64,000 bases of DNA, from positions 95,121-159,120 of the forward strand of contig JAKAFN010000006.1 in assembly GCA_021825945.1 (NCBI GenBank), written 5' to 3'. The notes under the pieces were generated by a model. That model saw only the letters and a list, made by a program, of their open reading frames with translations, had not been told where the DNA came from and did no database searches. Source of the stretch: Pseudomonadota bacterium. Lineage in GTDB: Bacteria > Pseudomonadota > Gammaproteobacteria > Burkholderiales > Burkholderiaceae_F. Each line of letters opens with the position of its first letter. Within the stretch, counting starts at the first letter, position 1. Made by a program: the position numbers and the translations under genes. Below are positions 1 through 8,491 of the stretch, one piece after another.

Positions 1-2292
1 GTGACCATCGATGCCCCCGCGGTCGCCGTTGCGGCGACGCCGCGCGCCGGATCGATGCAGGCAGGCGGGCAGCGGATCGTGGTGACGGCTCGCGGTATCG
101 ATTGGGGCAAGCATGATGCGTCCGGCCTCCTGGTGACCTGGGCCACCCCGACGGCGATCGTCGCGGCGACCCGCCGCCAGGGATCGTTGCGTGCCGGCGG
201 ACGCGCCCTTCGGCTGGCGGTGGGGGCGATCGATTGGGCGGGGCGCAACGCCTCCGACGTGACGGTGGACCTGGGTACCCCGACGGTGGCCGTCGCGGCA
301 ACGCGGCGTCGGGGTTCGCTGCATGCCGCCGGACAGGGATTTCAGGGGACCGTCCACCGGATCGATTGGCGGGCGCGACAGGCGGCCGGTGTCGCCGTGG
401 TGTTCGATGCGCCCTCGCTCGTCGTTCCCGGCCGGCGCAGCGGCGACGCCCTCCGCGCGACGGGACGGCGCATCCGCGCGAGCGCGGATGGAGTCGATTG
501 GGAATCGCGGCGCGTGTCGGGTGCGGCGCTGGCGGCGGACGCGCTGGCGCTGATCCGGTCGGCACCGAAGGGCGCCGACCCGCTACGCGTGTCGGGGCAC
601 CGCCTTGTCGTGACCGGAGCTGCCGCCGATCTCGCGGCCCAACGGATCGCCGTGCGCGGCGTCGATCTGACGGGCTTTTCCTGGCGGCAGGGCCGCGCGC
701 GCGGAACGCTGTCCGCGACGGCGCGACGCCTGCACGTCGATCTACCGACGCATCGTATTGCCGTGGGCGCGCTCTCGGCTCGTGCCGGTCGCTTGGGATA
801 CTGGGCGTGGCATGGCGGTTTGCAGGTCCAGCCGTTGGCCCTCGATGGCGCGATCGCCGTGCAGCGGCTCGATCTGCGCGCCCTGCAGCCCTGGCTGCCG
901 CAGCCGGGAGCGGTGGAGATCGCGGGGGGATTGGTCTCGGCGCACGGAGCATTGCGGGTCCGGACGCCCAAGCGCGGGCCGATGCAGGTGCGTTTCGTCG
1001 GTCGGGCCGCGGCCGACCGACTACGGATGGTCGATCGACGCGACGGCAAGCCGATCTTGGCATGGCGCGATCTGCGTGTGCCGCACATCACGCTCGACTG
1101 GCCGCGCGGCGTTCAGGTGCCGGCGGTTCTGACGGAGGGAGTCCGGGCACGCATCGTCATCGAGCCGGACCACCGGCTCAACTGGGAGCGGCTCCTGCAG
1201 GCCCGGCATGCCACGCTCCGGGCGCACGCAGTCGGGGGGCCGGCGCAGGGGGGCGGGAGGACTGCCGCAACCGCGGTTGCAATGTCTCCGGCAGGGGCGG
1301 CGGGACCACGGCCGGCGATCCGCATCGGCCGCTTGGTGTTCGCCGATGACGCCGTCGATTTCACCGACGCCACGCTGGCCTCGCCGTTTCACGCCCGCAT
1401 TCGGAGGCTGGCGGGCATCATCGGCCCGTTCGCCAGCGACGCGCCGCAGTCGTGGTCGCGCATCGACCTGCACGGGTTCGTCAATCGCAACGGCCACGTC
1501 GCCGTGACCGGTCGGATCGCGCCGATGGCCAAGCCGTTGCGGGCCGATGTCGCGGTGCATTTTCGCGACATCGAGATGCCGACCCTCAATCCGTTCGCGA
1601 TGGAAATCGCCGGGTATCGCGTCGAACAGGGCATGCTCGATCTGCGCCTGCACTATACCGTCGCCGACGGCCGTATCGATGGCCGCAACCGGATGCAGAT
1701 CAACCAGCTTGTGCTGGGGCGGCGGGTGCCGGGCGGCGATGCTCCGGACCTGCCGCTGCAAGCGATCATCGACGTGTTGCAAAACGATCGTGACCAGATC
1801 CGGCTCGACGTTCCGGTGCGCGGCAATCTCAACGACCCCAACTTCGTGATCCGCAAAGTCGTCTACGCGGCAATCCGCGACAGCCTCCGCTCGGCGATCG
1901 AGGCGCCGTTTCACTGGATCGCCGACCTGCTCGGCGACATGCCCGAGACCGTGCTGCACCACATCGACTTCGCGCCCGGCACTGCGGTTCTGTCGGCGGC
2001 GGAGCGCCGGAAACTGCAGGCGATCGGCACGGTGCTGCGCGGGCATCCGCATCTCAACGTATTCGTGCACCCGGCGTACGACGTGGCCGCCGACGGCGCG
2101 AAGCGAAGTTTTCCCGTTGCAACGCAGAAGCGGGCACTGCGGGAGCTTGCCGTGCATCGCGCCGAGGCGGTCAAGGCCGCACTGGTGCATGCCGGGGTGG
2201 CGGATCGCCGCGTCTATATCGACGAGCCGAGGGCGATCTCCATCGCCGGCACGGCGGCGATTCCGAACGCCATCGACATCCGAGGACAATGA
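1..2292 (+). CDS. DUF748/AsmA-like envelope protein, 5' end outside the window
   Basis: The reading frame is open from base 1, so the true start is probably upstream; 763 residues are visible. The first 180 residues are four tandem units of exactly 44 residues, starting at residues 5, 49, 93 and 137. Each has an Ala-Pro or Thr-Pro start, a central basic GSL/GDAL turn and an I/VDW signature. A fifth, weaker unit follows. Such beta-strand repeats are typical of large DUF748/AsmA-like periplasmic proteins. From about residue 350 the frame resembles DUF748 (DVLQNDRDQIRLDVPV-type segment near residue 590). The last 120 residues look OmpA-like (HHIDFAPGTAVLS, then a distance-measuring helix), as in several DUF748 proteins. 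AsmA-like proteins are implicated in envelope lipid transport; a role here is inferred only. It ends about 300 bp before the next gene. Confidence 0.7.
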   Translation: MTIDAPAVAVAATPRAGSMQAGGQRIVVTARGIDWGKHDASGLLVTWATPTAIVAATRRQGSLRAGGRALRLAVGAIDWAGRNASDVTVDLGTPTVAVAATRRRGSLHAAGQGFQGTVHRIDWRARQAAGVAVVFDAPSLVVPGRRSGDALRATGRRIRASADGVDWESRRVSGAALAADALALIRSAPKGADPLRVSGHRLVVTGAAADLAAQRIAVRGVDLTGFSWRQGRARGTLSATARRLHVDLPTHRIAVGALSARAGRLGYWAWHGGLQVQPLALDGAIAVQRLDLRALQPWLPQPGAVEIAGGLVSAHGALRVRTPKRGPMQVRFVGRAAADRLRMVDRRDGKPILAWRDLRVPHITLDWPRGVQVPAVLTEGVRARIVIEPDHRLNWERLLQARHATLRAHAVGGPAQGGGRTAATAVAMSPAGAAGPRPAIRIGRLVFADDAVDFTDATLASPFHARIRRLAGIIGPFASDAPQSWSRIDLHGFVNRNGHVAVTGRIAPMAKPLRADVAVHFRDIEMPTLNPFAMEIAGYRVEQGMLDLRLHYTVADGRIDGRNRMQINQLVLGRRVPGGDAPDLPLQAIIDVLQNDRDQIRLDVPVRGNLNDPNFVIRKVVYAAIRDSLRSAIEAPFHWIADLLGDMPETVLHHIDFAPGTAVLSAAERRKLQAIGTVLRGHPHLNVFVHPAYDVAADGAKRSFPVATQKRALRELAVHRAEAVKAALVHAGVADRRVYIDEPRAISIAGTAAIPNAIDIRGQ

Positions 2293-2357
2293 TTCCCGGC
2301 GGCACCCGTCGCGCGCCCCACGTTCCCCGTTGTCGCTGCGAGACCTGCATTCCCGAT

Positions 2358-2454
2358 CGTCATCGCGAGGCTCACAGGGCCGTGGCGATCCCGCAATCCG
2401 TAAACGCCCGATTGCTTCGGGCTAGGCCCAGCGGGCTTGGCCCCGCAATGACGG
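2358..2454. repeat. Palindromic dispersed repeat (CGTCATTGCGAGG type)
   Basis: The left arm CGTCATCGCGAGG (2358-2370) is mirrored by CCCCGCAATGACGGG at the right end, and the interior carries the usual GGCGATCCCGCAATC and GATTGCTTCGGG stretches. This pattern is a common intergenic repeat in proteobacteria and would fold into a long hairpin in RNA. It occupies the roughly 300 bp between the DUF748 gene and the permease. Nothing else recognisable lies in that gap. It may work as a processing or termination structure between the two genes, but that is inference. Confidence 0.65.
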
Positions 2455-2589
2455 GCGCCGGTTCGTTCTGGGCTTCGCCTTGGCACCGGCTACCGTCCAG
2501 CGGCGACCGGCCTGGGCGCTATCATCCCGGGCTGGTGTGGTGGACAAGCGAGGGGAGGCCGTGGTGCTGCAATCGAATGCGGTGTCGGC

Positions 2590-3690
2590 GTGACGCAGAT
2601 CCCGATCCGGCAGTTGATCGCCATCGGCGCCGTCGGCGCGCTGGGCTATGCCGCGTTTCGCATCGCCGAGCCATTCCTGCTGTCCCTGACCTGGGCCGCG
2701 ATCATCGCGTTTTCCACCTGGGAGATCTTCGCCGTATTGCGGAATCGGATCGGCAAGGCCGGAGCGGCCGCGTTGATGGTGGCGCTGCTGCTTGCGGTGA
2801 TGGCGATTCCGATGATGTTCGTGGCAAGCAATCTCTCCTCGCTGATCGACCAGATCCACCCCCAGCTCGAGTCGCTGCATCGGCTGGCGGGGGAACTCGC
2901 GGATTTCGTCCGCTCCGTGCCGTGGATCGGCCCTCCGATCTATCGCTTTCTCGACAGCGTGATCGCAGGAGACCAGGGCGCCGTCAGCCAGCTGCAGCAT
3001 GCCGTGGAATCGCTGCCGGCGCGGGCCTGGATCGGATCCGCGGCGGGCGCGCTCACCCGCAGTCTGTGGGTGGTGCTGTTCAGCCTGGTCCTGGCGTTTT
3101 TCCTGTACCTCGACGGTGAGCGGATCTCGGCCTTCTTGCAGCGCCTCTTCGGCACGCTGTTCGGCGAGACCGGCCTGACGGTCCTGGCGGCGGCGCGGAC
3201 GATGACGGCGGGCGTGGTGCGTGCGCTGCTCGCCACCGCGTTCGCGCAGGGCGTACTGATGTTCATCGGGCTCGAGATCGCCGGCGTGCCCGGCGCCAGC
3301 CTGCTCGGTTTCCTCACCTTCTTTCTCTCGGTCATTCCGATCGGCCCGCCCTTGGTGTGGATTCCCGCCGGCGTCTGGCTGTTCCTGCACCACGCCGTCG
3401 GCTATGCGATCTTCCTCGCGGCCTGGGGGCTGGTGGTGGTCGCCGGTGCGGACAGCGTCATCAAGCCGTATCTCATCAGCAAGGGCAACCGCCAGCCGGT
3501 GGTGGTGACCCTGATCGGCGTGCTTGGCGGCGCGATGGCCTTCGGGATCATCGGCCTGTTCGTGGGCCCGGTGATCCTCGCCGTCGGCCAGGTATTCCTC
3601 GACGAATTGCTGAGCGTCGGCGCCCAGGATGTTTCTTCCTCGCCGGCCGATGGCAGTCCGCAATCCTCCGAGGGCGGCGGGTCAGGGTGA
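2590..3690 (+). CDS. AI-2E/PerM-family membrane permease
   Basis: This 366-residue polytopic membrane protein has the layout of the AI-2E transporter (PerM/YdiK) family. Two hydrophobic segments lie at the N-terminus (about residues 5-45), then a further segment near 65-85. A central soluble stretch includes SLIDQIHPQLESLHRLAGEL. Four or more membrane segments follow from about 150, including the family-typical IGPPLVWIPAG turn and the YLISKGNRQPVVV / FGIIGLFVGPVILAV end. The start is GTG with no strong ribosome-binding site, and the two GTG codons just upstream are out of frame. The substrate is unknown; relatives have been linked to autoinducer or Na+/H+ transport. The 3' end overlaps the convergent TAXI gene by 9 bp. 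Confidence 0.8.
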   Translation: MTQIPIRQLIAIGAVGALGYAAFRIAEPFLLSLTWAAIIAFSTWEIFAVLRNRIGKAGAAALMVALLLAVMAIPMMFVASNLSSLIDQIHPQLESLHRLAGELADFVRSVPWIGPPIYRFLDSVIAGDQGAVSQLQHAVESLPARAWIGSAAGALTRSLWVVLFSLVLAFFLYLDGERISAFLQRLFGTLFGETGLTVLAAARTMTAGVVRALLATAFAQGVLMFIGLEIAGVPGASLLGFLTFFLSVIPIGPPLVWIPAGVWLFLHHAVGYAIFLAAWGLVVVAGADSVIKPYLISKGNRQPVVVTLIGVLGGAMAFGIIGLFVGPVILAVGQVFLDELLSVGAQDVSSSPADGSPQSSEGGGSG

Positions 3691-5082
3691 GCGTGGCCGG
3701 TGGTGTCGGGAGTCGATCGACGACGGCGTCGTCCCGCCGGAGAGATCGCCGGAAAGGCGCACACGGACGAAGTGCAGGTGCTGCCGCAATCCATATGCCT
3801 CATCGGCGAACGGATTGGGTAGTTTCATATCGATGACCTCGCGCTCGATCCGGTTCAGCCGCTCGATCAGCGCCGCCGCGGCGGCGGTTCCGGGCCGCAC
3901 GTTCGCGGATTCGCGTTCGAGCGTCACCAGGGCGCCATAGTGTCGGTAAATGTGGCGACGCACCCGCCATGCATACATCCCGGGCAATGCGCGCATCGCG
4001 GGGAGTAACAGGATCAGGATCGGCAGTAGCAGGACGACCATGCGATTGACGAGGCTCGCCAGCCAGAACGGCAGGTAGCGATAGGCGAGTCCTCTGCCGG
4101 ATTTGTAATAGCGCAGGGCCTCTGCGCTCATCGGAAAATCGCGCTCCACCGGCGAGGGGAAGGTGCCCGCCGCCTGCAGCAGGGTGGCGTGCGAATGCAC
4201 TTCCTGCGCCGCCTCGATCATCAGGTCGACGAGGGCCGGGTGCAGGTTGGTGCGCGCGACGATCTCTACCGACGGTGCGACCAGCGGCGTGCGCCGGTCG
4301 GGTAGATTGCGACCGAGATCGAAGAGGCCCATCGGCAGGTCGACGCGGTTGAGATAGCGGAATCGATTCAGGTACGCGTCGATTTGGTCGAATCCGAAAA
4401 TCCGGATGCCCGGGGTGTACAACAGGCGGCGGATTTCTCCGGCCTTGGCCGAATCCCCGGACAGGAATACGGCGTCGACCCGACGGGCAAGGACGGCGCG
4501 CATGGCCTCGTCGCCAGCGAGCGGCAGCAGCCGGGTGGAGCCGCCGCGGCGGATGCCGTTGGCATCGAGCAGGGTCAACGCGAGCGCTTCGGTGCCGCTT
4601 CCGGGGCGCCCGATGGCGAGGCGCTTGCCGGCGAAATCGGCGAGGCGGTGCAATGCCCGCGGCGCGCGATACAGGATGAAGAGCGGCTCATAGGACGTGC
4701 TGCCCAGCGAAACGAGGTGTGCGTCGGCCGGCATGCGCCGCAGCCCGCTCTGGACGAAGGCGACGTCGACGGGTTGGTGCGGATCCGTGAGCCGCGCGAG
4801 ATTCTCCACCGAGCCGCGTGAGGGAATCAGGCGCAGCGTGATGCCGTTGCGGGCGAAGACCTGTCGATAGCGTTCGGCATACCGCTGCAACAGGCTGCCG
4901 TCGGGTCCGGTCGACATGACGATGGTGTCGGGCGGCGCCGGCTGGATGAAATGAATCGCGGCGCCGAAGGCCAGCGTGATGACGAGCAGGGTGGGCACGC
5001 TGACCGAAGCCAGATCGCGCCACATCCCGAACGTATTACGGATAGTCTTGGCGAGTCGGCCGAACCAGGATGTCGCTGACAT
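3682..5082 (-). CDS. TAXI-family TRAP transporter solute-binding subunit
   Basis: This 466-residue protein has an N-terminal membrane anchor (about residues 27-45). It then has the TAXI-type periplasmic binding domain: STGPDGSLLQRYAERY near 57, VDVAFVQSG near 105, and GKRLAIGRPGSGTEALAL near 150. A C-terminal membrane segment (VVLLLPILILLLPAM, about 350-370) precedes a cytoplasmic helical tail. This membrane-tethered version of TAXI proteins often lacks neighbouring TRAP permease genes, and none is seen here, so it may act as a sensor or a lone binding protein. The chosen ATG lies 47 bp inside the upstream SDR gene. A later ATG at 5025 would avoid the overlap but would cut off an IRNTF...RDL segment that resembles the N-terminus of relatives. 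Confidence 0.75.
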   Translation of the reverse strand: MSATSWFGRLAKTIRNTFGMWRDLASVSVPTLLVITLAFGAAIHFIQPAPPDTIVMSTGPDGSLLQRYAERYRQVFARNGITLRLIPSRGSVENLARLTDPHQPVDVAFVQSGLRRMPADAHLVSLGSTSYEPLFILYRAPRALHRLADFAGKRLAIGRPGSGTEALALTLLDANGIRRGGSTRLLPLAGDEAMRAVLARRVDAVFLSGDSAKAGEIRRLLYTPGIRIFGFDQIDAYLNRFRYLNRVDLPMGLFDLGRNLPDRRTPLVAPSVEIVARTNLHPALVDLMIEAAQEVHSHATLLQAAGTFPSPVERDFPMSAEALRYYKSGRGLAYRYLPFWLASLVNRMVVLLLPILILLLPAMRALPGMYAWRVRRHIYRHYGALVTLERESANVRPGTAAAAALIERLNRIEREVIDMKLPNPFADEAYGLRQHLHFVRVRLSGDLSGGTTPSSIDSRHHRPRSP

Positions 5083-5806
5083 GGATGTGCGGCGGTTGGC
5101 TCACGACGAAGTGGATGGCCCGTGCGATGTCGTCGGGCAGCAGCAAGGGGCCGAAATGCTCGTGGAAGTGCTGTACCTGGGCATCATCGTATCCGGCACC
5201 GTCCTGGAATCCGCTCACGACGATGCCGGGTTCGACCAAGGTCACGCGCACGCCCTTCGGGCCGATCTCCCGGCGCAAGCCTTCCGCGAGCGCATGGACG
5301 GCGAACTTGGTGGAGCCGTACACCGCGCTGAAGGGCGAAACGTTGCGGCCGACCACCGACCCCAGGACGACGATGTCGGCCGCGGTCGAGGGATACCCCC
5401 GTTCCTGCGCGGGGACCATGCGCCGCGCCGCGTGTTGCATGAGTGCCAGGACGCCCTGGACATTGAGCCGCAGGATTTCCTCGAATCGCGACAGGTCGGC
5501 GCTGTGCACGGATCCGCCCAGGCCGCGGCCGGCATTGGCAACGACGATGTCGGCCTCGCGGCCGTAGCGGTCGCGCGCGGTGGCGAACAGGCGCTCGATC
5601 ACGGCGGCGTCCGCGGCATCTCCTTCGACGCCGTGGAACGCGTCGCCGAGTTCGCGTTCGAGCGCGCGCAATTTGGTCGCCGTGCGTCCATTGCCGATCA
5701 CGGCGTATCCGGCAGCGACGAAGGCGCGGGCGGTGGCTTCGCCGATGCCCGACGTGGCGCCGGTCACGATGGCGATGCGTGCAGGGCTGGTGTGGTTTTC
5801 TGGCAC
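5036..5806 (-). CDS. Short-chain dehydrogenase/reductase (SDR)
   Basis: This classical SDR of 256 residues probably uses NADP(H). It has a TGATSGIGEATA cofactor loop near residue 15, a VANAGRG motif near 90, and a catalytic Ser...YGSTK centre (VLGSVVGRN then VYGSTKFAVHAL, about 145-165). A VEPGIV motif follows near 190. The start is a GTG preceded by a good GAGGAGGA ribosome-binding site; the frame stays open upstream but has no better start. It resembles the YdfG/serine-dehydrogenase-like SDRs, but the substrate cannot be told from sequence. It lies 13 bp downstream of cutA and overlaps the TAXI gene, suggesting a cutA-SDR-TAXI transcript. Confidence 0.82.
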   Translation of the reverse strand: MPENHTSPARIAIVTGATSGIGEATARAFVAAGYAVIGNGRTATKLRALERELGDAFHGVEGDAADAAVIERLFATARDRYGREADIVVANAGRGLGGSVHSADLSRFEEILRLNVQGVLALMQHAARRMVPAQERGYPSTAADIVVLGSVVGRNVSPFSAVYGSTKFAVHALAEGLRREIGPKGVRVTLVEPGIVVSGFQDGAGYDDAQVQHFHEHFGPLLLPDDIARAIHFVVSQPPHIHVSDILVRPTRQDYP

Positions 5807-5819
5807 GACGGGATCCTCC

Positions 5820-6155
5820 TCAAGATGATGATGCCGCCGTCGGCGAGACCGATTCCTCGATCCACGCCAGGTACTCCTTCGAGCCGCCGGCGATCGCCGT
5901 GACGACGATTTCCGGCAGTTCGTAGGTGTGGTGTCGGCGGATGCAGGCGGCGACGGCATCGTACCGCGATCGCACGGTCTTGCATTGCAGCGCGAACTCG
6001 GCGTCGGTCTGTGCCGCGCCTTCCCAACGGTAAACGCTTTCGACGGCGTGGATCTGAACGCAGCCCGCCAGACGCTCCGCGACCAGCGCCCGCGCGATCG
6101 TGCGGGCGCTTTCGGCGGTCGCGGTGGTGGTGTGTACCAGGATTGCATCGTCCAT
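5820..6155 (-). CDS. cutA: Divalent-cation tolerance protein CutA
   Basis: This 111-residue protein is the normal size for CutA, a small trimeric cytosolic protein linked to copper tolerance and found across all domains of life. Family marks are the early LVHTTTATAESARTIARALV segment, the AGCVQIHAVESVYRWEG strand-turn (ACVQI/YWW-type), an FALQCKT strand and the HTYELPEIV motif near residue 80. It is the first gene of the minus-strand group and is divergent from surE, leaving about 55 bp for both promoters. The exact biochemical role of CutA remains unsettled in the family. Confidence 0.88.
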   Translation of the reverse strand: MDDAILVHTTTATAESARTIARALVAERLAGCVQIHAVESVYRWEGAAQTDAEFALQCKTVRSRYDAVAACIRRHHTYELPEIVVTAIAGGSKEYLAWIEESVSPTAASSS

Positions 6156-6211
6156 GTCGTTTTTGCTCCGAGTTGGCCTAGTGGGGGGTGCAGCCGGTAA
6201 GATTCCGCTCC

Positions 6212-6955
6212 ATGCACATTTTGATCTCCAACGATGACGGATACCTTGCGCCGGGTCTTGCCGCGCTCGTCGATGCCGTCCGCCGCTTCGGCGACATCAC
6301 CGTGGTTGCCCCGGAACAGAACTGTAGCGGGGCAAGCAACTCCTTGACCTTGAGTCGGCCTCTCAGCGTGCGCTGCGCCGAAAACGGCTTCCGGTTCGTC
6401 AACGGCACGCCCACCGACTGTGTCCACATCGCACTGACGGGACTGCTCGACCGGGTTCCGGATCTCGTGCTGTCCGGCATCAACGATGGCCAGAACATGG
6501 GCGATGACACGGTCTACTCCGGCACCGTGGCGGCGGCGATGGAGGGCTACCTGTTCGGGATTCCGTCGATCGCCTTTTCCCGGGCGGAAAAGGGACGCAC
6601 GAACTGGGAGGCCGCCGGTCAGGTGGCCGCGGGGGTCGTCGAGCGCCTCCTCGACCGCCCGCTCGAGGGGCCGTTCCTGCTCAACGTCAACATTCCCAAC
6701 ATCACCGCGGATCGGATGGGACCGGTCCGTTGCACCCGCCTGGGCAAGCGCCACAAGGCCGAACCGGTGATCCGCCAGACGAGCCCGCGCGGCGAGACGA
6801 TTTACTGGGTGGGCGCGGCGGGCGAGGCCCGCGATGCGGGTCCCGGCACCGATTTTCATGCGGTCGCGGAGGGTTGCGTGTCGGTGACGCCGCTGCAGAT
6901 CGATCTCACCCACGTGCAACAGATGGATGCCGTTGCGCGGTGGCTCGCCCCGTGA
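6212..6955 (+). CDS. surE: 5'/3'-nucleotidase SurE
   Basis: SurE is a metal-dependent phosphatase acting on nucleoside monophosphates, part of the stationary-phase survival cluster. The 247-residue protein begins [11 protein letters not shown], with the metal-binding Asp-Asp pair. It carries the NSLTLSRPL loop and the [10 protein letters not shown]...[11 protein letters not shown] block near residue 90, all diagnostic. I chose the ATG directly before [10 protein letters not shown]; an in-frame ATG 24 bp upstream would add an atypical extension. The stop codon overlaps the GTG start of pcm, so the two are translationally coupled, as in most proteobacteria. Confidence 0.96.
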   Translation: MHILISNDDGYLAPGLAALVDAVRRFGDITVVAPEQNCSGASNSLTLSRPLSVRCAENGFRFVNGTPTDCVHIALTGLLDRVPDLVLSGINDGQNMGDDTVYSGTVAAAMEGYLFGIPSIAFSRAEKGRTNWEAAGQVAAGVVERLLDRPLEGPFLLNVNIPNITADRMGPVRCTRLGKRHKAEPVIRQTSPRGETIYWVGAAGEARDAGPGTDFHAVAEGCVSVTPLQIDLTHVQQMDAVARWLAP

Positions 6956-7665
6956 AGCTTCGTCACGCCAGGCCCGCGGCCGGTCCGTTGCGCGGCGCCG
7001 CGCCGGCCGGCAATCTGGGCCTCAATTCGGATCGGGTGCGCGGCCGTATGGTCGAGCGCGTCCGGGCCCTGGGGGTACGGAGTCCGCGCGTGCTGGCGGC
7101 CTTGACCGCCGTTCCCCGCCACACGTTCGTCGATGCGGCGCTCGCGAGTCGCGCATACGACGACTGCTCGTTGCCGATCGGTCATGGACAGACGATCTCG
7201 CAGCCCTATATCGTTGCGCGCAGCGCGGAACTGGCGCTGGAGGCGATCGCCGACCCGCGCGCGGCGCGGGTGCTGGAAATCGGCACCGGCTGCGGATATG
7301 CCGCGGCGGTGTTCGCCCAGTTGTTCGGGTCGGTCTATTCGATCGAGCGCGTGCGTGCCTTGCATGAGCGGGCGCGCGACAATCTGCGGCCTCTGCGTTT
7401 GGCCAACCTGCGCCTGGTGTTCGGCGACGGCGCGGCGGGATTGCCGGCGGAGGCGCCGTTCGACGCGATCATCGCAGCGGCGGCCGGGGAAGAGATTCCC
7501 GTCGCGTGGGGGGAGCAGCTCGTCGGCGGCGGTGTGGTGGTGGCCCCGGTCGGTGCCGAGCGGCAGGCCTTGTCGGTGGTGGCGCGCGATGCGCGCGGGA
7601 AGTGGGTCGTCCATGCGGTCGAGCCGGTGCGCTTCGTGCCGCTCTTGGGCGGTGTCGTGGGGTGA
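6952..7665 (+). CDS. pcm: Protein-L-isoaspartate O-methyltransferase
   Basis: This 237-residue SAM-dependent enzyme initiates repair of isoaspartyl residues in damaged proteins. Visible motifs are the VPRHTFVD segment, [13 protein letters not shown] (substrate and SAM loop, about residue 80), and the nucleotide-binding [14 protein letters not shown] strand-loop near 105. [13 protein letters not shown] near 165 is motif II-like. The N-terminal 25 residues are Ala/Arg/Pro-rich and poorly conserved. The start is the GTG in GTGA, overlapping surE's stop by 4 nt, which is why I prefer it to upstream in-frame codons inside surE. Confidence 0.94.
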   Translation: MKLRHARPAAGPLRGAAPAGNLGLNSDRVRGRMVERVRALGVRSPRVLAALTAVPRHTFVDAALASRAYDDCSLPIGHGQTISQPYIVARSAELALEAIADPRAARVLEIGTGCGYAAAVFAQLFGSVYSIERVRALHERARDNLRPLRLANLRLVFGDGAAGLPAEAPFDAIIAAAAGEEIPVAWGEQLVGGGVVVAPVGAERQALSVVARDARGKWVVHAVEPVRFVPLLGGVVG

Positions 7666-7696
7666 TCGTGGAGTGGACAGCGTGACAGGAGCGGAT

Positions 7697-8491
7697 ATGA
7701 ACCCGTCCAGCAGAGTGATGGCGTATGGCATGGTGTGCGCGGCGGTCTCGATGGCGTTGCTGAGTGGCTGCAGCGAGGTGTCGCTCAACCAGCCGCCGCC
7801 GGTCATCGATCGATCGGTTCCCGCCAACGCCGGGCCGGCGCCGGCCGAAACCGTGGTGGCACCGGGATCGGCCGCGGCGGCACCTGAGGGAGGGGGCGCG
7901 GCGCCGGCATCGCAGCCCGAATCGGAGCCCGAGGCGCAACCCCTGGCTGCGCCGGGTGCCGTGCAGGCGCAGCCTTTGCAGGGGCCGGTGGCGCCCGGCA
8001 CGCCGACGCCGTCCGTCGCGCCACCGTCGGCCGCACCCGGCATGGCGATGGCGGCTCCGGTGACCCCGGCGGCGGTCGCGCCGGTGCCGTCGGAAAAGGC
8101 ACCCGGGGCCCTGCCGGCGGCGGGGTCGTGGATCTGGCCGGTACACGGCGATGTCGTCGGTCAGTTCGACGGCAAGACCTCGAAAGGCATCGACATCGCC
8201 GTCGCCGCGGGCGAAAACGTGGTCGCGGTGGCGGCGGGAACGGTGCTCTATGTGGGATCGATGCAAGGCTATGGCCGCTTGGTCATCGTGCGTCACCCCG
8301 GCGGGATCGTTTCGGTGTACGCCCACAACCGCACCAACCTCGTGCATGAAGGGCAGGCGGTCCAGCAGGGTGACCCGATCGCGATCGTGGGCGGGGGCGG
8401 AGCGCCGTCGACCCTGCATTTCGAGGCGCGGCGCGCCGGCGTGCCGCTCGATCCGATGCCTTTCCTCGGGCCCATGAACGCCGCGCCGTGA
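7697..8491 (+). CDS. nlpD: NlpD-type lipoprotein with degenerate LytM domain, no LysM
   Basis: This 264-residue lipoprotein has signal peptide and lipobox ALLSGC (Cys near residue 25), so it should be lipidated. A Pro/Ala-rich linker covers about residues 30-145. A C-terminal LytM/M23-fold domain starts at WIWPVHGDVVGQFDG. The zinc-ligand motif is degenerate (KGIDIAV where active enzymes have HxGxD), as in E. coli NlpD and EnvC, which do not cut peptidoglycan but activate amidases at the division site. The usual LysM peptidoglycan-binding domain is missing; the low-complexity linker takes its place. Position after surE-pcm supports nlpD identity. The stop overlaps the next GTG (GTGA). Confidence 0.85.
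   Translation: MNPSSRVMAYGMVCAAVSMALLSGCSEVSLNQPPPVIDRSVPANAGPAPAETVVAPGSAAAAPEGGGAAPASQPESEPEAQPLAAPGAVQAQPLQGPVAPGTPTPSVAPPSAAPGMAMAAPVTPAAVAPVPSEKAPGALPAAGSWIWPVHGDVVGQFDGKTSKGIDIAVAAGENVVAVAAGTVLYVGSMQGYGRLVIVRHPGGIVSVYAHNRTNLVHEGQAVQQGDPIAIVGGGGAPSTLHFEARRAGVPLDPMPFLGPMNAAP

Noticed and set aside
5807..6919. N-terminal extension of the SDR frame through cutA and surE
   Set aside because: The upstream part has low-complexity translation and lies over cutA and surE; the GTG with GAGGAGGA before the Rossmann motif is the credible start.
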